From Psychromicrobium silvestre (GTDB lineage Bacteria; Actinomycetota; Actinomycetes; Actinomycetales; Micrococcaceae), in assembly GCF_013408295.1 (NCBI RefSeq), contig NZ_JACBYQ010000002.1:620001-684000 (forward strand): DNA of 64,000 nt. Reading direction: 5' to 3'. This document shows positions 6,968-18,700 of this stretch, piece by piece (the stretch's first letter is position 1; every line of letters starts with the position of its first letter). The translations under genes were made by a program, and so were the position numbers. The notes under the pieces are model-generated. The model did not search any database, had not been told where the DNA came from, and saw only the letters and a program-made list of their open reading frames with translations.

Positions 6968-8512
6968 TCAGCTCCGGCAGGACACCGGCCAGGCGAAGGA
7001 TGACGGTGAAAGATTCGAGCCGCTCGCCGATATTTGCAAGGTGTCAGTGGCTGGGCAATTCGGTCTGCTCAGGTTGAAATTGAGCTCTATTGGCGTGTTC
7101 AGCTGAGCCGCACCGCTGCAGGAAGAGACCCCAGCGCTGACGGTAGTGCAGGTCCAGCCCTGCGGCGGGGCGAAATTTGTGATGGCAGTGCCGGAAGGAG
7201 CCGAGAACTTGAAGGTTGTTTTACCGGGAGGCCGCTGCCCACTAACCGCAAAGCTCAGACGAATCTGTACCTGATCCTTCACCACGGTCTCCGAGGAGCT
7301 TTGGATCTGGGCGGTGTTGGGTGGCGGAGTTGCAAGGGGCTGCGCTGTAGCTGAAGGTGCTGTTGTGGGCAGGATCGGGCTAGCGGGTGGGATTACTGCG
7401 GGCTGAGTCGGCCGGGGCGACGGCGGTTGCTCCTGAGTTGGGCTCGGCACCTGTGTGGGTGGTGCAGTGGCGGTGCTATGAGTGCTGGGGGCAGGAGCTG
7501 TCACTATCGGGGCAGACACCTGGCTCGACGGTGGGATCTTCTTGGGCAATTGGACGGCTTCGACGGCCGCTGCGGGTGTTTGGATTGAATCTGCAACAAG
7601 GAGACCGCCAAGTCCGAAGGCCAATACAACGCTCAAGCTGATCGAGAGATTTCTCCCCAGAGTCAGCAGCGCTGCGAGGCTGTGCGTGCTCGATGTCGGC
7701 GAGGAGGACAGTGCCACGGTTCCGTTGGAGAAGGTTGATACCAGTGGAGCCCCCAACAAAACCGGCAGGGCCGTCGCGTTGAGCCCGACTCTCAGGTTGC
7801 CCACCGACTCGACCAGCGCTGTGCAGGACGCACAGCCGGCTAGATGAGCTTCGAAAGCGGCCAGCTTGCTGGGAGATAGCTTTCCCAGCACATAAGCAGG
7901 AATGTTCTTAGAGATCTGGCGGCATTCCTCCGATGTTATGACCCCCAAATGCTGTTTTACGAATTCGAGGCGGAGCCCGTTCTTCGCCCGGCGGTGCAAC
8001 ACCACGATCGCGTTGGGCGTCAATCCCATGATCGGAGCGACATCCCTGGGTTTCAGTTCCTGGATATCCAAATACCAGAGCGTTTGGCGCCAGCGGTCCG
8101 GTAGTGAATCAAAGGCAGCCTTGATAGCGGACTGATTGAACTCGGCTTCGACGCTGTCGTGGAACTCTTCTTGACTGTCGAGGAACCCATTATCATCGGT
8201 CGGAGCCTCCTTGGAGTCCTTTCGGATCGCCTTATTGACGTTCCTGGTGACAACGGCCATCAAATATGGTGAGAATACCTCCACCGGGCCGGTGCCGTCC
8301 TTGATCGCTGAGTAGATCGCGGTGAAGGCATCGGAAACGGCGTCCTCGGCGCGATGTTTGTCCCAGGTGATCCGGTTGGCGACGCGCAGGGCAGAGGCTT
8401 GGTGGCGGCGGTAGAGAACGCCGTAGGCGCCTTCATCACCATTGCGCAAAGCGGAGAGAAGCTCGCCGTCGGTCTTGTTATTGAGGGTGTCATCCTGGAG
8501 GGCCATCGTCAT
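6968..8512 (-). CDS. ECF sigma factor fused to anti-sigma domain, membrane helix and external sensor
   Basis: A 514-residue regulator that combines a transcription factor and its own membrane-bound inhibitor. Sigma region 2 lies about 25-95 (RRHQASALRVANRITWDKHR, AEDAVSDAF) and region 4 about 128-180 (LPDRWRQTLWYLDI, RDVAPIMGLTPNAIVVLHRR). A zinc-finger anti-sigma-like module follows, with Cys197, His223, Cys227 and Cys230 (HLAGCASC). One membrane helix (about 288-308) leads to a Pro/Thr/Ser-rich stalk (about 320-405) and an outer beta-rich domain (about 412-514) with four cysteines that resembles DUF11-like domains. Fusions of this general layout are known in some actinobacterial ECF groups. 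It is divergent from the giant DUF11 gene, which is its most likely target (inference). Release probably needs proteolysis or an envelope signal. Confidence 0.82.
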   Translation of the reverse strand: MTMALQDDTLNNKTDGELLSALRNGDEGAYGVLYRRHQASALRVANRITWDKHRAEDAVSDAFTAIYSAIKDGTGPVEVFSPYLMAVVTRNVNKAIRKDSKEAPTDDNGFLDSQEEFHDSVEAEFNQSAIKAAFDSLPDRWRQTLWYLDIQELKPRDVAPIMGLTPNAIVVLHRRAKNGLRLEFVKQHLGVITSEECRQISKNIPAYVLGKLSPSKLAAFEAHLAGCASCTALVESVGNLRVGLNATALPVLLGAPLVSTFSNGTVALSSSPTSSTHSLAALLTLGRNLSISLSVVLAFGLGGLLVADSIQTPAAAVEAVQLPKKIPPSSQVSAPIVTAPAPSTHSTATAPPTQVPSPTQEQPPSPRPTQPAVIPPASPILPTTAPSATAQPLATPPPNTAQIQSSSETVVKDQVQIRLSFAVSGQRPPGKTTFKFSAPSGTAITNFAPPQGWTCTTVSAGVSSCSGAAQLNTPIELNFNLSRPNCPATDTLQISASGSNLSPSSFAWPVSCRS

Positions 8513-9034
8513 TTCCAGCCCACCTTCGCCTTCGAGGAGCCACCAGCAGTGGCTCCGATAATCGTCGAATAAGGAAGTCGTTCTTCGGGGGAGGCCTCAG
8601 TTATCCCCGACCTGAGTGGCCACCCTCTTCCGCGCTTTACATCTGTATGAACCTGATATCCAACCCCTTCGCATACTTGGCGGAAGAATGTACTGTTAGA
8701 GCCATTGTCCTCTCGCCAGCCCTCGGTGAAAAGGGGATCGGTGTGATCGGAAGGGCTGTCCTGTCTCGGTGCCAATTCGTCGGACTCTCTTGCTTCGGGG
8801 ACCTCAACCTGCGTCGTCCCGCTACCTAATTTTTACTACCGTGAGATTACTAGCGCGGAATGATCAAGAAGTGACGCGCTTTTTCTGAATTTTTTCTACG
8901 GTCGGTAATTTTCGCTGCGGATTCCGGGCTGAACATCGCATCACTTTCTGTTCCGCCACGACTATTAACAGGTGTAGGCAGAATTTCAGAGCGAACAAAC
9001 ACGGAGTGATTCGCAGAACGCATGGAGTCTTTTC

Positions 9035-9294
9035 GTCTTGAAGATCAGGTTCGGGTCGGGTGTCCGACCGAACAGTATTTCAAGACACCTTAAACCCCGA
9101 CGAGCTTCTCGTCGTGCTGGCCCCAGGTCACTTGATCAACCGGTACACCGGGACCTGCCCAGCGGCTTCGATACTCCTTCAATCCCCTTGAGTATCGGAT
9201 GGCAAGGAGGGACCCCTTAACCCCATAAGGGGTCCCTCCCAGGGATCTGCTGAAACTGCTTGAGGCAGAGAAATCGGGTCTTCAAAGATTTCTC
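9035..9294. other. Array of six consecutive stem-loops (possible structured RNA)
   Basis: The stems are: (1) 9035-9042 with 9079-9086, and inside it 9049-9059 with 9064-9073 (one bulge); (2) CGACGAG 9098-9104 with 9108-9114; (3) CAGGTC 9124-9129 with 9152-9157; (4) CGATACTC 9169-9176 with 9190-9197; (5) 14 perfect pairs, 9206-9219 with 9226-9239, six-base loop; (6) GAGAAATC 9268-9275 with 9287-9294. Such tiling is unlikely by chance and fits a structured transcript or an attenuator. I do not recognise a known RNA family. No T-run follows stem 5, so a plain terminator is not obvious. Confidence 0.5.
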
Positions 9295-9452
9295 GGATCT
9301 ATCCGTCACAATCTACCCCCACCGCAGCTATTAACAGTTATGAACTATTTCTGTTGGGGGACGTCTGACCCTGGATCGGGGAGTGCACTCGGTTGTGGTG
9401 TTGCCCGGAGGCCTGACGTGCAAGCCGGTCGGTTATGTTTTCGTATTGAAAC

Positions 9453-9466
9453 TAGCCGATCGGCTA
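9453..9466. promoter_or_regulatory. Perfect 14-bp palindrome, operator candidate
   Basis: TAGCCGATCGGCTA is a perfect palindrome 270 bp before the giant gene. A similar half sequence (AGCCGGTCGGTTA) lies 30 bp upstream, and a 10-bp palindrome GAGTGCACTC lies at 9381-9390. These look like protein-binding sites; the binding protein is unknown. Confidence 0.4.
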
Positions 9467-9494
9467 TAAGAAATAGCCCATGGGCCAATTGAAG

Positions 9495-9578
9495 AGTGCC
9501 ATTTTCGGTGGTCCAATCAGAGCAAGGCCCGGGATGGGAAACCCGAGCCGGGCTCTCGACGTACTGGGGAGGCGCACT
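9495..9578 (+). other. Structured leader candidate upstream of the giant gene
   Basis: An outer stem AGTGC (9495-9499) with GCACT (9574-9578) encloses a long hairpin: AGAG 9519-9522 with CTCT 9553-9556, CCCGG 9528-9532 with CCGGG 9548-9552, and GGG 9536-9538 with CCC 9542-9544 over an AAA loop. It ends about 160 bases before the ATG, a normal place for a 5' regulatory RNA. No known riboswitch consensus was recognised. Confidence 0.4.
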
Positions 9579-9735
9579 ATGAATGGTTGTTCACCGCGAC
9601 CGAATAGTCCACGGGGGATTTCTACACAGCCTGGGGGCTGCTGAGGCCATCGTGTCTCAAGGGCTAGATCAATAGCCAAAGAACCGGAAATCCGATCTTA
9701 TTGCTTGTGTTTGACGTTATGAGGGAAGTAGCCAG

Positions 9736-12700
9736 ATGAGTCAGAAAACCATATTTACGGGGCGACATTTTAGAAGTCACCGAGAAGCAAAGTCCTGGAC
9801 GCGGACGTCCAAGGCTATCGCTGCCGCCGCAGCATTGCTGACAGCGTTGATGGTGATTTCTCCTGTGGTTCCGATGGCCGATGCTTATCAACGCCCTACC
9901 ACTGGAGCGGGGGCGAGCATCACTTACCCATCGGGCGTCACCGTAACCGCGAGCCAGGCGGGAGCCGGTGGCAAGTCTGTTAGTGCCGCAACCGTCGGGT
10001 TCGGCACGACGGCTGGATACGGCTATCTCGCAAGTGATTACACCCCGGCGGTCCCCAATAACAGCCCCGGCATTACGCTGGGCGTCCCTGGACAGCCAAC
10101 CAGCGCGAGTTGCCCGGACTATGGGCTCTGTACGGGTATAGGAACCTTCACTTTCACCTTCTCCCAGCCCGTGCTTAACCCCCACATGCATATTGACGAA
10201 CTTGGCGGAGTAGCGACTCAGTCGAGCACAGTAAATAATGTGACCACGACCACGACCAACTCGACTTCGACGCGGCTCACTCTGACTACGCCTGGCGCAA
10301 CGATGGCTGTTGCGTCCGGACGGAACATCGCCATCACCGGCGGCAACACCATCGAATCTCCAACCAAAACAATGGACGTCAACTGTACGAGCGGTTCGCC
10401 GGCGCCCGGTTGTGGAACCGTCGCGATTACCGGCTTGGTGAGCTCGTTGACCTTCAGCGTTTCGTCCTTCACAGCTCTGCGAGCTGGCACGGCTGCCAGC
10501 AATTTTCACGCCTTCGATGCGTTCCCGGTGTCGTTCACCTTTGATGAGGACTTCGGGGATGCGCCCGCTTCCTATGATCAGGGAAATGCCGCCCGCGCGG
10601 TGGTCAGCGATGTCCATCTGGGGGCTGGAATCTCTGCCGATAACATCAACGTCGCCAACGCTGTTGCGAGCCCCAATTCCAGCGCTACCGCGGCTCTCGA
10701 TACTCTTGACGACGGCGTCGCCTTACCCCCTCTTAGAGCGGGTGATACTTCTTACTCGGCTACGGTAGCGATTAGTGGGGCGAGTAAAGCCGGAACCACC
10801 TGTGGCTGGGTCGATTTCAATCAGAATGGCATTTTCGATAATCCGTCTGAACAAGCTTGTGCGAGCTTTGCCGCCGGAGCAACCAGTGCGACTTTGAACT
10901 GGTCTGGTCTGAGCGGGATAGTTCCTGGACAGACCTATGCGCGGTTCCGAGTTGGCTATACCGCGGCTCAGATTCAATCACCTATCGGGGCTTCGGACTC
11001 GGGTGAAGTCGAGGACTATGCCTTGACCGTGGGACTGGCTCCGATTAGCTGTAGCGTTCTCTATGGTCTGGACCAAACTAAAACTGCCAGCTCAAACTTG
11101 CTGTGGACGGTTGACCCGGCGACTGGTGCGGCGACCCTTGCGGGAGGGTTCACAAATCCTTCCGCTGACCTGATGAACTCGCTGGCCTTGGCCGGTAACA
11201 CTCTTCTCGCCGTACGCGAGGCATCTGGCTTGACGACGACAACGATCCAGACGTTGAACGCGGTCACCGGAGCGGAGACGAGTACCGTTGTCTCGTTGGG
11301 TCAGACCGTGGTCGGTGGGCTCAAGGTGGGCGCCTACAACCCGGCTACCGGCTATTATTACTTTGGCTTCTTCACCGGAACTCAACTTGTACTCTTCGCC
11401 TATAACGTAGCCACGAGTACCTTCGTGGGCCAGGTCGGTTTTATCGCAACGGGCGCCGCCGGCGGAGATATCGCTTTTGATGGATCGGGCCGTTTATATG
11501 CGGTTATCGGCAGCTCGACGGCATATGCGGTAAGGGTGACTAACGATCCGGTTCCGACGACTGCCGGCAACGTGAGTATCGCGAATACTGCGATTGCGAG
11601 CGGACCGTCGACTAGTTTCGGTGGAGTTGGTTTTGGTCCCGATGGCTTCCTGTATGTAACAGGTGCCGGCGATACACTTACGAAGTTCAACCCATCTTCG
11701 GGCGCGACGGTGTCAACAACTACCTTGACCCCAACGACTCCGGGAATTGGCGACCTGGCTTCCTGCGGTGCACCTTATACGATGCAGGTTCAGAAGAATC
11801 TTCCGAACGGTCGCGTGGTCGCGTCAGATCAGTTTGGGTTGAGTGTTACCGGGGGCGGTTTATCCCAGGGTAATACAGGGACCACAACTGGCACCGAGAC
11901 CGGCGTGCAAAATCAGAGCTTCACCGAGATAGCTGGGCCCGTGCTGGGCTTGCCGGGTACTACTTACACAATCGCGGAGACCGGCAGCGGTGGCGCGAAT
12001 CTGGGCAATTACGCAAGCACTTACCAGTGTGTTGACACCCTGCATGGAAATGCTGTGGTGGCGAGTGGTTCCGCAGCGACGGGTACCTTCACGATGCCTT
12101 CCGTCGCAGGCGGAGCGAATGTGGTGTGTACGTTTACTAATACGCCGTCCTTGCCCGCGATTTCGTTGACGAAGGTGCCGTCAAGTCCGACGTTTACTGC
12201 TGGTGTTCCGGTGACGTATACGTTTACGGCGACGAACACGGGCACCGTTGCCCTGTCGGCGGTGACGATTTCTGAGGGTGCGTTTAATGGTTCCGGTGCG
12301 ATGTCTGCTCTGAGTTGCGGTCCGGTACAGCCCGCGACGCTGGCTCCAGGGGCGGTATTGACATGTACGGCGACGTATACGCCAACGCAAGCCGATGTGG
12401 ATCGCGGCAATATTACGAACGCGGCGAGCGTAACTGGTAATCCTCCGACAGGTCCTCCGGTGACGGCGAACGCGAATGCAACGATCACTTCCGCGCCAAA
12501 TCCCGGGGTTTCTTTGGTGAAGTCGGTTGCTGAGACTGATTTGACGGGTGCGGGTCAGGTTTTGCATTACTCGTTTGTGGTGACGAATACGGGGAATGTG
12601 ACTCTTGCTCCGGTGACGGTGTCCGAGACTGCGTTCTCGGGGACGGGTACGCCGATGAGCATTACCTGTCCTGCCGGTGCCGCTTCCCTGGCTCCGGGTG

Positions 12701-15700
12701 CTCAGGTGACATGTACTGCGACGTATACGTTGACGCAGGCTGATGTTGATTCGGGTCAAGTGACGAATACTGCGGTGGCTCATGGCACTCCGCCTTCGGG
12801 TCCGGTGGTGGATTCACCGCCGTCCTCTGCCGCTGTTCCGGGTACGTTGAGTCCTGCGATGACGTTTAGTAAGACGGCTGATGCGTCTGCGGTGACTTCT
12901 CCGGCCCAGGTGGGGCAGTTGATTACTTATCATTTCTCCTCGACGAATACGGGTAACACGACGTTGACGGGTGTGGTGATCAATGATGGTTTGGCTGGTT
13001 TGTCACCGTTGACGTATACCTGGCCGGGTACGCCGGGCACGTTGTTGCCCGGTCAGACGGTGACCGCTACGGCGACGTATGCGTTGACGCAGGCTGATAT
13101 TGACGCGGGTCATGTTGCCAATTCCGCGACGACGACGGGTACTCCGCCTAGTGGTCCTCCGGTGACTCCTCCGCCGGGAACGACGGATACCCCGTTGGTC
13201 GCCGGTCCAGCTGTTTCTTTGGTGAAGTCGGTTGCTGAGACTGACTTGACGGGTGTGGGTCAGGTTCTTCACTACTCGTTCTTGGTGACGAATACCGGAA
13301 ATGTGACCCTGGCCCCGGTCACGGTCGCTGAGTCCGCGTTCACCGGTACCGGTACCGCGCCGGTTATCACGTGCCCGGCTGGTGCTACTTCCTTGGCGCC
13401 GGGTGCTCAGGTGAATTGTACTGCTACATATACGGTGACGCAGGCGGATGTGGATGCGGGTCGGGTGGACAACACCGCAGTGGCTCATGGCACTCCGCCG
13501 ACGGGGGCGGTGGTGGATTCACCGCCGTCTTCCGCTTCGGTGCCGGGTACCTCCAACCCTGCTATGACCTTTAGCAAGACCGCTGATGCTGCCGCGGTGA
13601 CCTCTCCTGCCCAGGTGGGCCAGCTGATCACCTATCACTTCACGTCGACGAACACCGGTAACGTGACCTTGACCGGCGTCGTTATTAACGATCCGCTGGT
13701 TGGTCTCTCTCCTTTGACCTATACCTGGCCTGGTACTCCCGGTACCTTGGCACCGGGGCAAAGTGTGACGGCGACCGCTACCTATGCGGTCACGCAGGCT
13801 GATATTGATGCTGGTCATGTGGCGAACTCGGCCACGACGACGGGTACGCCGCCGTCGGGTCCGCCGGTGACTCCTCCGCCGGGAACGACGGATACTCCGT
13901 TGACTCCCGGGCCGGCGATGACGTTTACGAAGACGGCTGATGCTTCGGCGGTGACCTCACCCGCTCAAGTGGGTCAGCTCATTACGTATAACTTCACTGC
14001 GATGAATACCGGTAACGTGACGTTGACCGGCGTGGTGATCAATGACGGCCTGGCTGGGCTCTCGCCGTTGACGTATATCTGGCCGGGAATCGCTGGCACG
14101 CTAGCACCGGGCGAAGCGGTGACCGCGACGGCGACCTATGCGTTGACGCAGGCTGATATTGATGCGGGCCATGTGGCTAACTCCGCGACGACGACGGGTA
14201 CTCCTCCGAGTGGTCCGCCGGTGACTCCTCCGCCGGGAACCACTGACACTCCGCTTGCCGCGGGTCCGGCTGTTTCTTTGGTGAAGTCGGTTGCTGAGAC
14301 TGATTTGACGGGTGCGGGTCAGGTTTTGCATTACTCGTTTGTGGTGACGAATACGGGGAATGTGACTCTTGCTCCGGTAACGGTGGCTGAGACGTCGTTC
14401 TCTGGGACGGGTACTGCTCCGGTTATCACCTGCCCGGCGGGTGCTACTTCCTTGGCTCCAGGCGCATCGGTGACCTGCACGGCGACGTATGCGGTGACTC
14501 AGGCTGATTTCGATTCGGGTCAAGTGACGAATACTGCGGTGGCTCATGGCACTCCGCCTTCGGGTCCGGTGGTGGATTCACCGCCGTCGTCTGCTTCGGT
14601 TCCGGGTACTTCTAGCCCGGCGATGACGTTCTCCAAGACCGCAGACGCCTCGGCGGTGCAGAACCCGTCCCAGGTGGGTGATGTGATTACCTATCACTTC
14701 ACTTCGACCAATACGGGTAACGTGACATTGACCGGTGTCGTGATTAGTGATCCGCTGCCGGGCTTGTCTGCACTCACCTATACCTGGCCAGGTACGGCAG
14801 GAACTCTCCTGCCGGGCCAGACGGTGACGGCGACCGCAACCTATGCGATCACGCAGGCGGATATTGATGCCGGTCATGTAGCCAATAGCGCGACGACGAC
14901 GGGTACACCGCCGTCGGGTCCTCCGGTGACGCCTCCGCCGGGAACGACGGATACTCCGTTGACTCCTGCTCCGGCGATGACGTTCTCCAAGACGGCTGAT
15001 GCGTCTGCTGTTCAGAACCCGTCCCAGGTGGGTGACGTTATTACCTATAACTTCACGGCTACCAATACCGGTAACGTGACGTTGACGAATGTGGTCATCA
15101 ACGATGGTCTCGTTGGCTTGTCGCCGTTGACCTACACCTGGCCGGGTACCGCGGGTACTTTGGCTCCGGGCGAGGTTGTCACGGCGACTGCGACGTATGC
15201 GATCACTCAAGCGGATATTGATGCGGGTCATGTGGCGAATTCCGCGACGACGACGGGCACTCCGCCGAGTGGTCCGCCTGTGACTCCTCCGCCGGGAACG
15301 ACGGATACTCCGTTGACTCCGGCTCCGGCGATGACGTTCTCTAAGACGGCTGACGCGTCGGCTGTGCAGAACCCGTCCCAGGTTGGTGATGTTATTAGCT
15401 ATCACTTCACTGCTACGAACACGGGTAATGTCACCCTGACCGGTGTGGTGATTAATGACGGACTAGCTGGTTTGTCGCCGTTGACCTACACGTGGCCGGG
15501 GACTCCGGGCACGTTGTTGCCGGGTGAGGTTGTTACTGCGACGGCGACGTATGCGATCACTCAAGCTGATATTGATGCCGGTCATGTGGCGAATTCCGCG
15601 ACGACGACGGGTACACCGCCGTCGGGTCCGCCGGTGACGCCTCCGCCGGGAACGACGGATACTCCGTTGACTCCGGCTCCGGCGATGACGTTCTCTAAGA

Positions 15701-18700
15701 CTGCTGACGCGTCGGCTGTTCAGAACCCGTCTCAGGTTGGTGATGTTATTACCTATAACTTCACTGCTACGAACACTGGCAATGTGACGTTGACTGGCGT
15801 CGTGATCAACGACGGCTTGGCTGGTTTGTCCCCGCTGACGTACACGTGGCCGGGTACTCCGGGAACGTTGTTGCCGGGTGAGGTTGTCACGGCGACCGCA
15901 ACCTATGCGGTGACTCAGGCGGATATTGATGCCGGTCACGTAGCGAATTCCGCGACGACGACGGGCACTCCTCCGAGTGGTCCGCCGGTCACGCCTCCTC
16001 CGGGAACGACGGATACTCCGCTGGTTGCTAATCCTGCGATGACGTTTAGCAAGACTGCTGACGCCAGTGCGGTGCAGAACCCGTCCCAGGTTGGCGACGT
16101 TATTACCTATAACTTCACCGCTACCAATACGGGTAACGTCACGCTCACGGGTGTGATTATCAATGACGGTCTCGTTGGACTCTCCCCGTTGACGTACACG
16201 TGGCCGGGGACTCCGGGCACGTTGTTGCCCGGTGAATCAGTCACGGCGACGGCGACGTATGCGGTGACGCAGTCTGATATTGATGCCGGTCACGTAGCCA
16301 ATAGTGCGACGACGACGGGTACTCCGCCGTCGGGTCCTCCGGTGACTCCTCCGCCAGGAACCACGGACACCCCATTGACGTCTAACCCCGCGATGACGTT
16401 TAGCAAGACTGCTGATGCGTCGGCGGTGCAGAACCCGTCCCAGGTTGGGGATGTGATTACCTACAACTTCACGGCTACCAATACCGGTAACGTGACGTTG
16501 ACGGGTGTGGTCATCAATGATGGTCTGGTTGGGCTTTCGCCGTTGACGTACACGTGGCCGGGGACTCCGGGCACGTTGTTGCCGGGTGAGGTTGTCACGG
16601 CAACTGCGAGCTATGCGATCACCCAAGCTGATATTGATGCTGGTCATGTGGCGAACTCGGCGACCACGACGGGTACACCTCCGAGTGGTCCCCCGGTCAC
16701 GCCTCCGCCAGGAACCACGGACACCCCGTTGACGTCTAACCCCGCGATGACGTTTAGCAAGACTGCTGATTCTTCGGCTGTGACGTCTCCTGCCGTGGTC
16801 GGTCAGGTGATTACCTACAACTTCACTGCGACGAATACGGGTAACGTGACGTTGACTGGTGTGGTCATCAATGATGGTCTCGTTGGCTTGTCGCCGTTGA
16901 CGTACACCTGGCCTGGCACTCCGGGCACGTTGTTGCCAGGTGAGACGGTTACGGCTTCTGCGACGTATGCGATCACTCAAGCGGATATTGATGCGGGTCA
17001 TGTGGCGAATTCCGCGACGACGACGGGCACTCCGCCGAGTGGTCCGCCGGTCACGCCTCCGCCGGGAACGACGGATACTCCGTTGACCCCGGCACCCGCG
17101 ATGACGTTCTCTAAGACTGCTGATTCTTCGGCGGTGCAGAACCCGTCCCAGGTTGGTGATGTTATTACTTATAACTTCACCGCTACGAACACGGGTAATG
17201 TCACCCTGACCGGTGTGGTGATTAATGACGGACTAGCTGGTTTGTCACCGCTCACGTATACCTGGCCGGGGACTCCGGGCACGTTGTTGCCGGGTGAGGT
17301 TGTTACTGCGACTGCGACGTATGCGATCACTCAAGCTGATATTGATGCCGGTCACGTAGCCAATAGTGCGACGACGACGGGCACGCCTCCGTCGGGTCCG
17401 CCTGTGACGCCTCCGCCGGGAACCACGGATACGCCGTTGGTTGCTAATCCTGCGATGACGTTCAGCAAGACCGCTGACGCGTCGGCGGTGCAGAACCCGT
17501 CCCAGGTTGGTGATGTTATTACTTATAACTTCACCGCTACCAATACCGGTAACGTGACGTTGACTGGCGTGGTCATCAATGATGGTCTCGTTGGACTCTC
17601 CCCGTTGGCCTATACCTGGCCGGGGACTCCTGGCACGTTGTTGCCGGGTGAGGTTGTTACTGCTACGGCGACGTACAGCATCACCCAAGCTGATATTGAT
17701 GCGGGCCATGTAGCCAATAGCGCGACGACGACGGGTACACCTCCGTCGGGTCCTCCGGTGACGCCTCCGCCGGGAACCACGGATACGCCGTTGGTTGCTA
17801 ATCCTGCGATGACGTTCAGCAAGACCGCTGACGCTAGTGCGGTGCAGAACCCCTCGCAGGTGGGTGATGTGATTACCTATCACTTCACTGCTACGAACAC
17901 GGGTAACGTGACGTTGACTGGCGTCGTGATCAATGACGGTCTCGTTGGCTTGTCGCCGCTCACCTATACCTGGCCGGGGACTCCGGGCACGTTGTTGCCG
18001 GGCGAGGTTGTCACAGCTTCTGCAACCTATGCGGTGACTCAGGCGGATATTGATGCCGGTCACGTAGCCAATAGTGCGACGACGACGGGCACTCCGCCGA
18101 GTGGTCCGCCTGTGACTCCTCCGCCGGGAACGACGGATACTCCGTTGACTCCGGCTCCGGCGATGACGTTCTCTAAGACCGCTGACGCTAGCGCTGTGCA
18201 GAACCCGTCCCAGGTTGGCGATGTTATTACCTATCACTTCACTGCCACGAACACGGGTAATGTCACGCTCACGGGTGTGGTCATCAATGATGGTCTCGTT
18301 GGACTCTCCCCGTTGACGTATACCTGGCCTGGTACTCCGGGCACGTTGTTGCCCGGTGAAGTGGTGACGGCGACCGCAAGCTATGCGGTGACGCAGTCTG
18401 ATATTGATGCCGGTCACGTGGCCAATAGTGCGACAACGACGGGCACGCCCCCAAGCGGTCCTCCGGTGACGCCTCCGCCGGGAACGACGGATACTCCGTT
18501 GACTCCGGCTCCGGCGATGACGTTCTCTAAGACCGCTGACGCTAGCGCTGTGCAGAACCCGTCCCAGGTTGGCGATGTTATTACCTATCACTTCACTGCC
18601 ACGAACACGGGTAACGTCACGCTTACGGGTGTCACTATCAATGACGGCCTTGTTGGCTTGTCGCCGCTCACCTATACCTGGCCGGGAGTAGCTGGCACGC

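Larger units (their letters stand above)
8513..9735. promoter_or_regulatory. 1.2-kb divergent intergenic region between sigma factor and giant surface protein
   Basis: No credible gene is seen here on either strand. The region must hold the promoters of both neighbours. Its left part (about 8820-9000) is A-T-rich and contains two similar segments, TTTTTACTACCGT near 8832 and TTTTTTCTACGGT near 8890. The sequence CTATTAACAG occurs twice (near 8963 and 9330). From 9035 to 9294 stem-loops follow one another, and further palindromes lie at 9381-9390 and 9453-9466. The giant gene's own ribosome site GAGGGAAG lies eight bases before its ATG. Such length suggests complex control or a non-coding RNA. 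Confidence 0.6.

Noticed and set aside
9038-9220. 60-codon plus-strand frame in the intergenic region
   Set aside because: It runs through the stem-loop array, has biased Arg/Pro composition and no ribosome site.
9664-10617. 317-codon minus-strand frame at the start of the giant gene
   Set aside because: Antisense to a clear signal peptide and first domain; Arg/Gly-rich without recognisable motifs.
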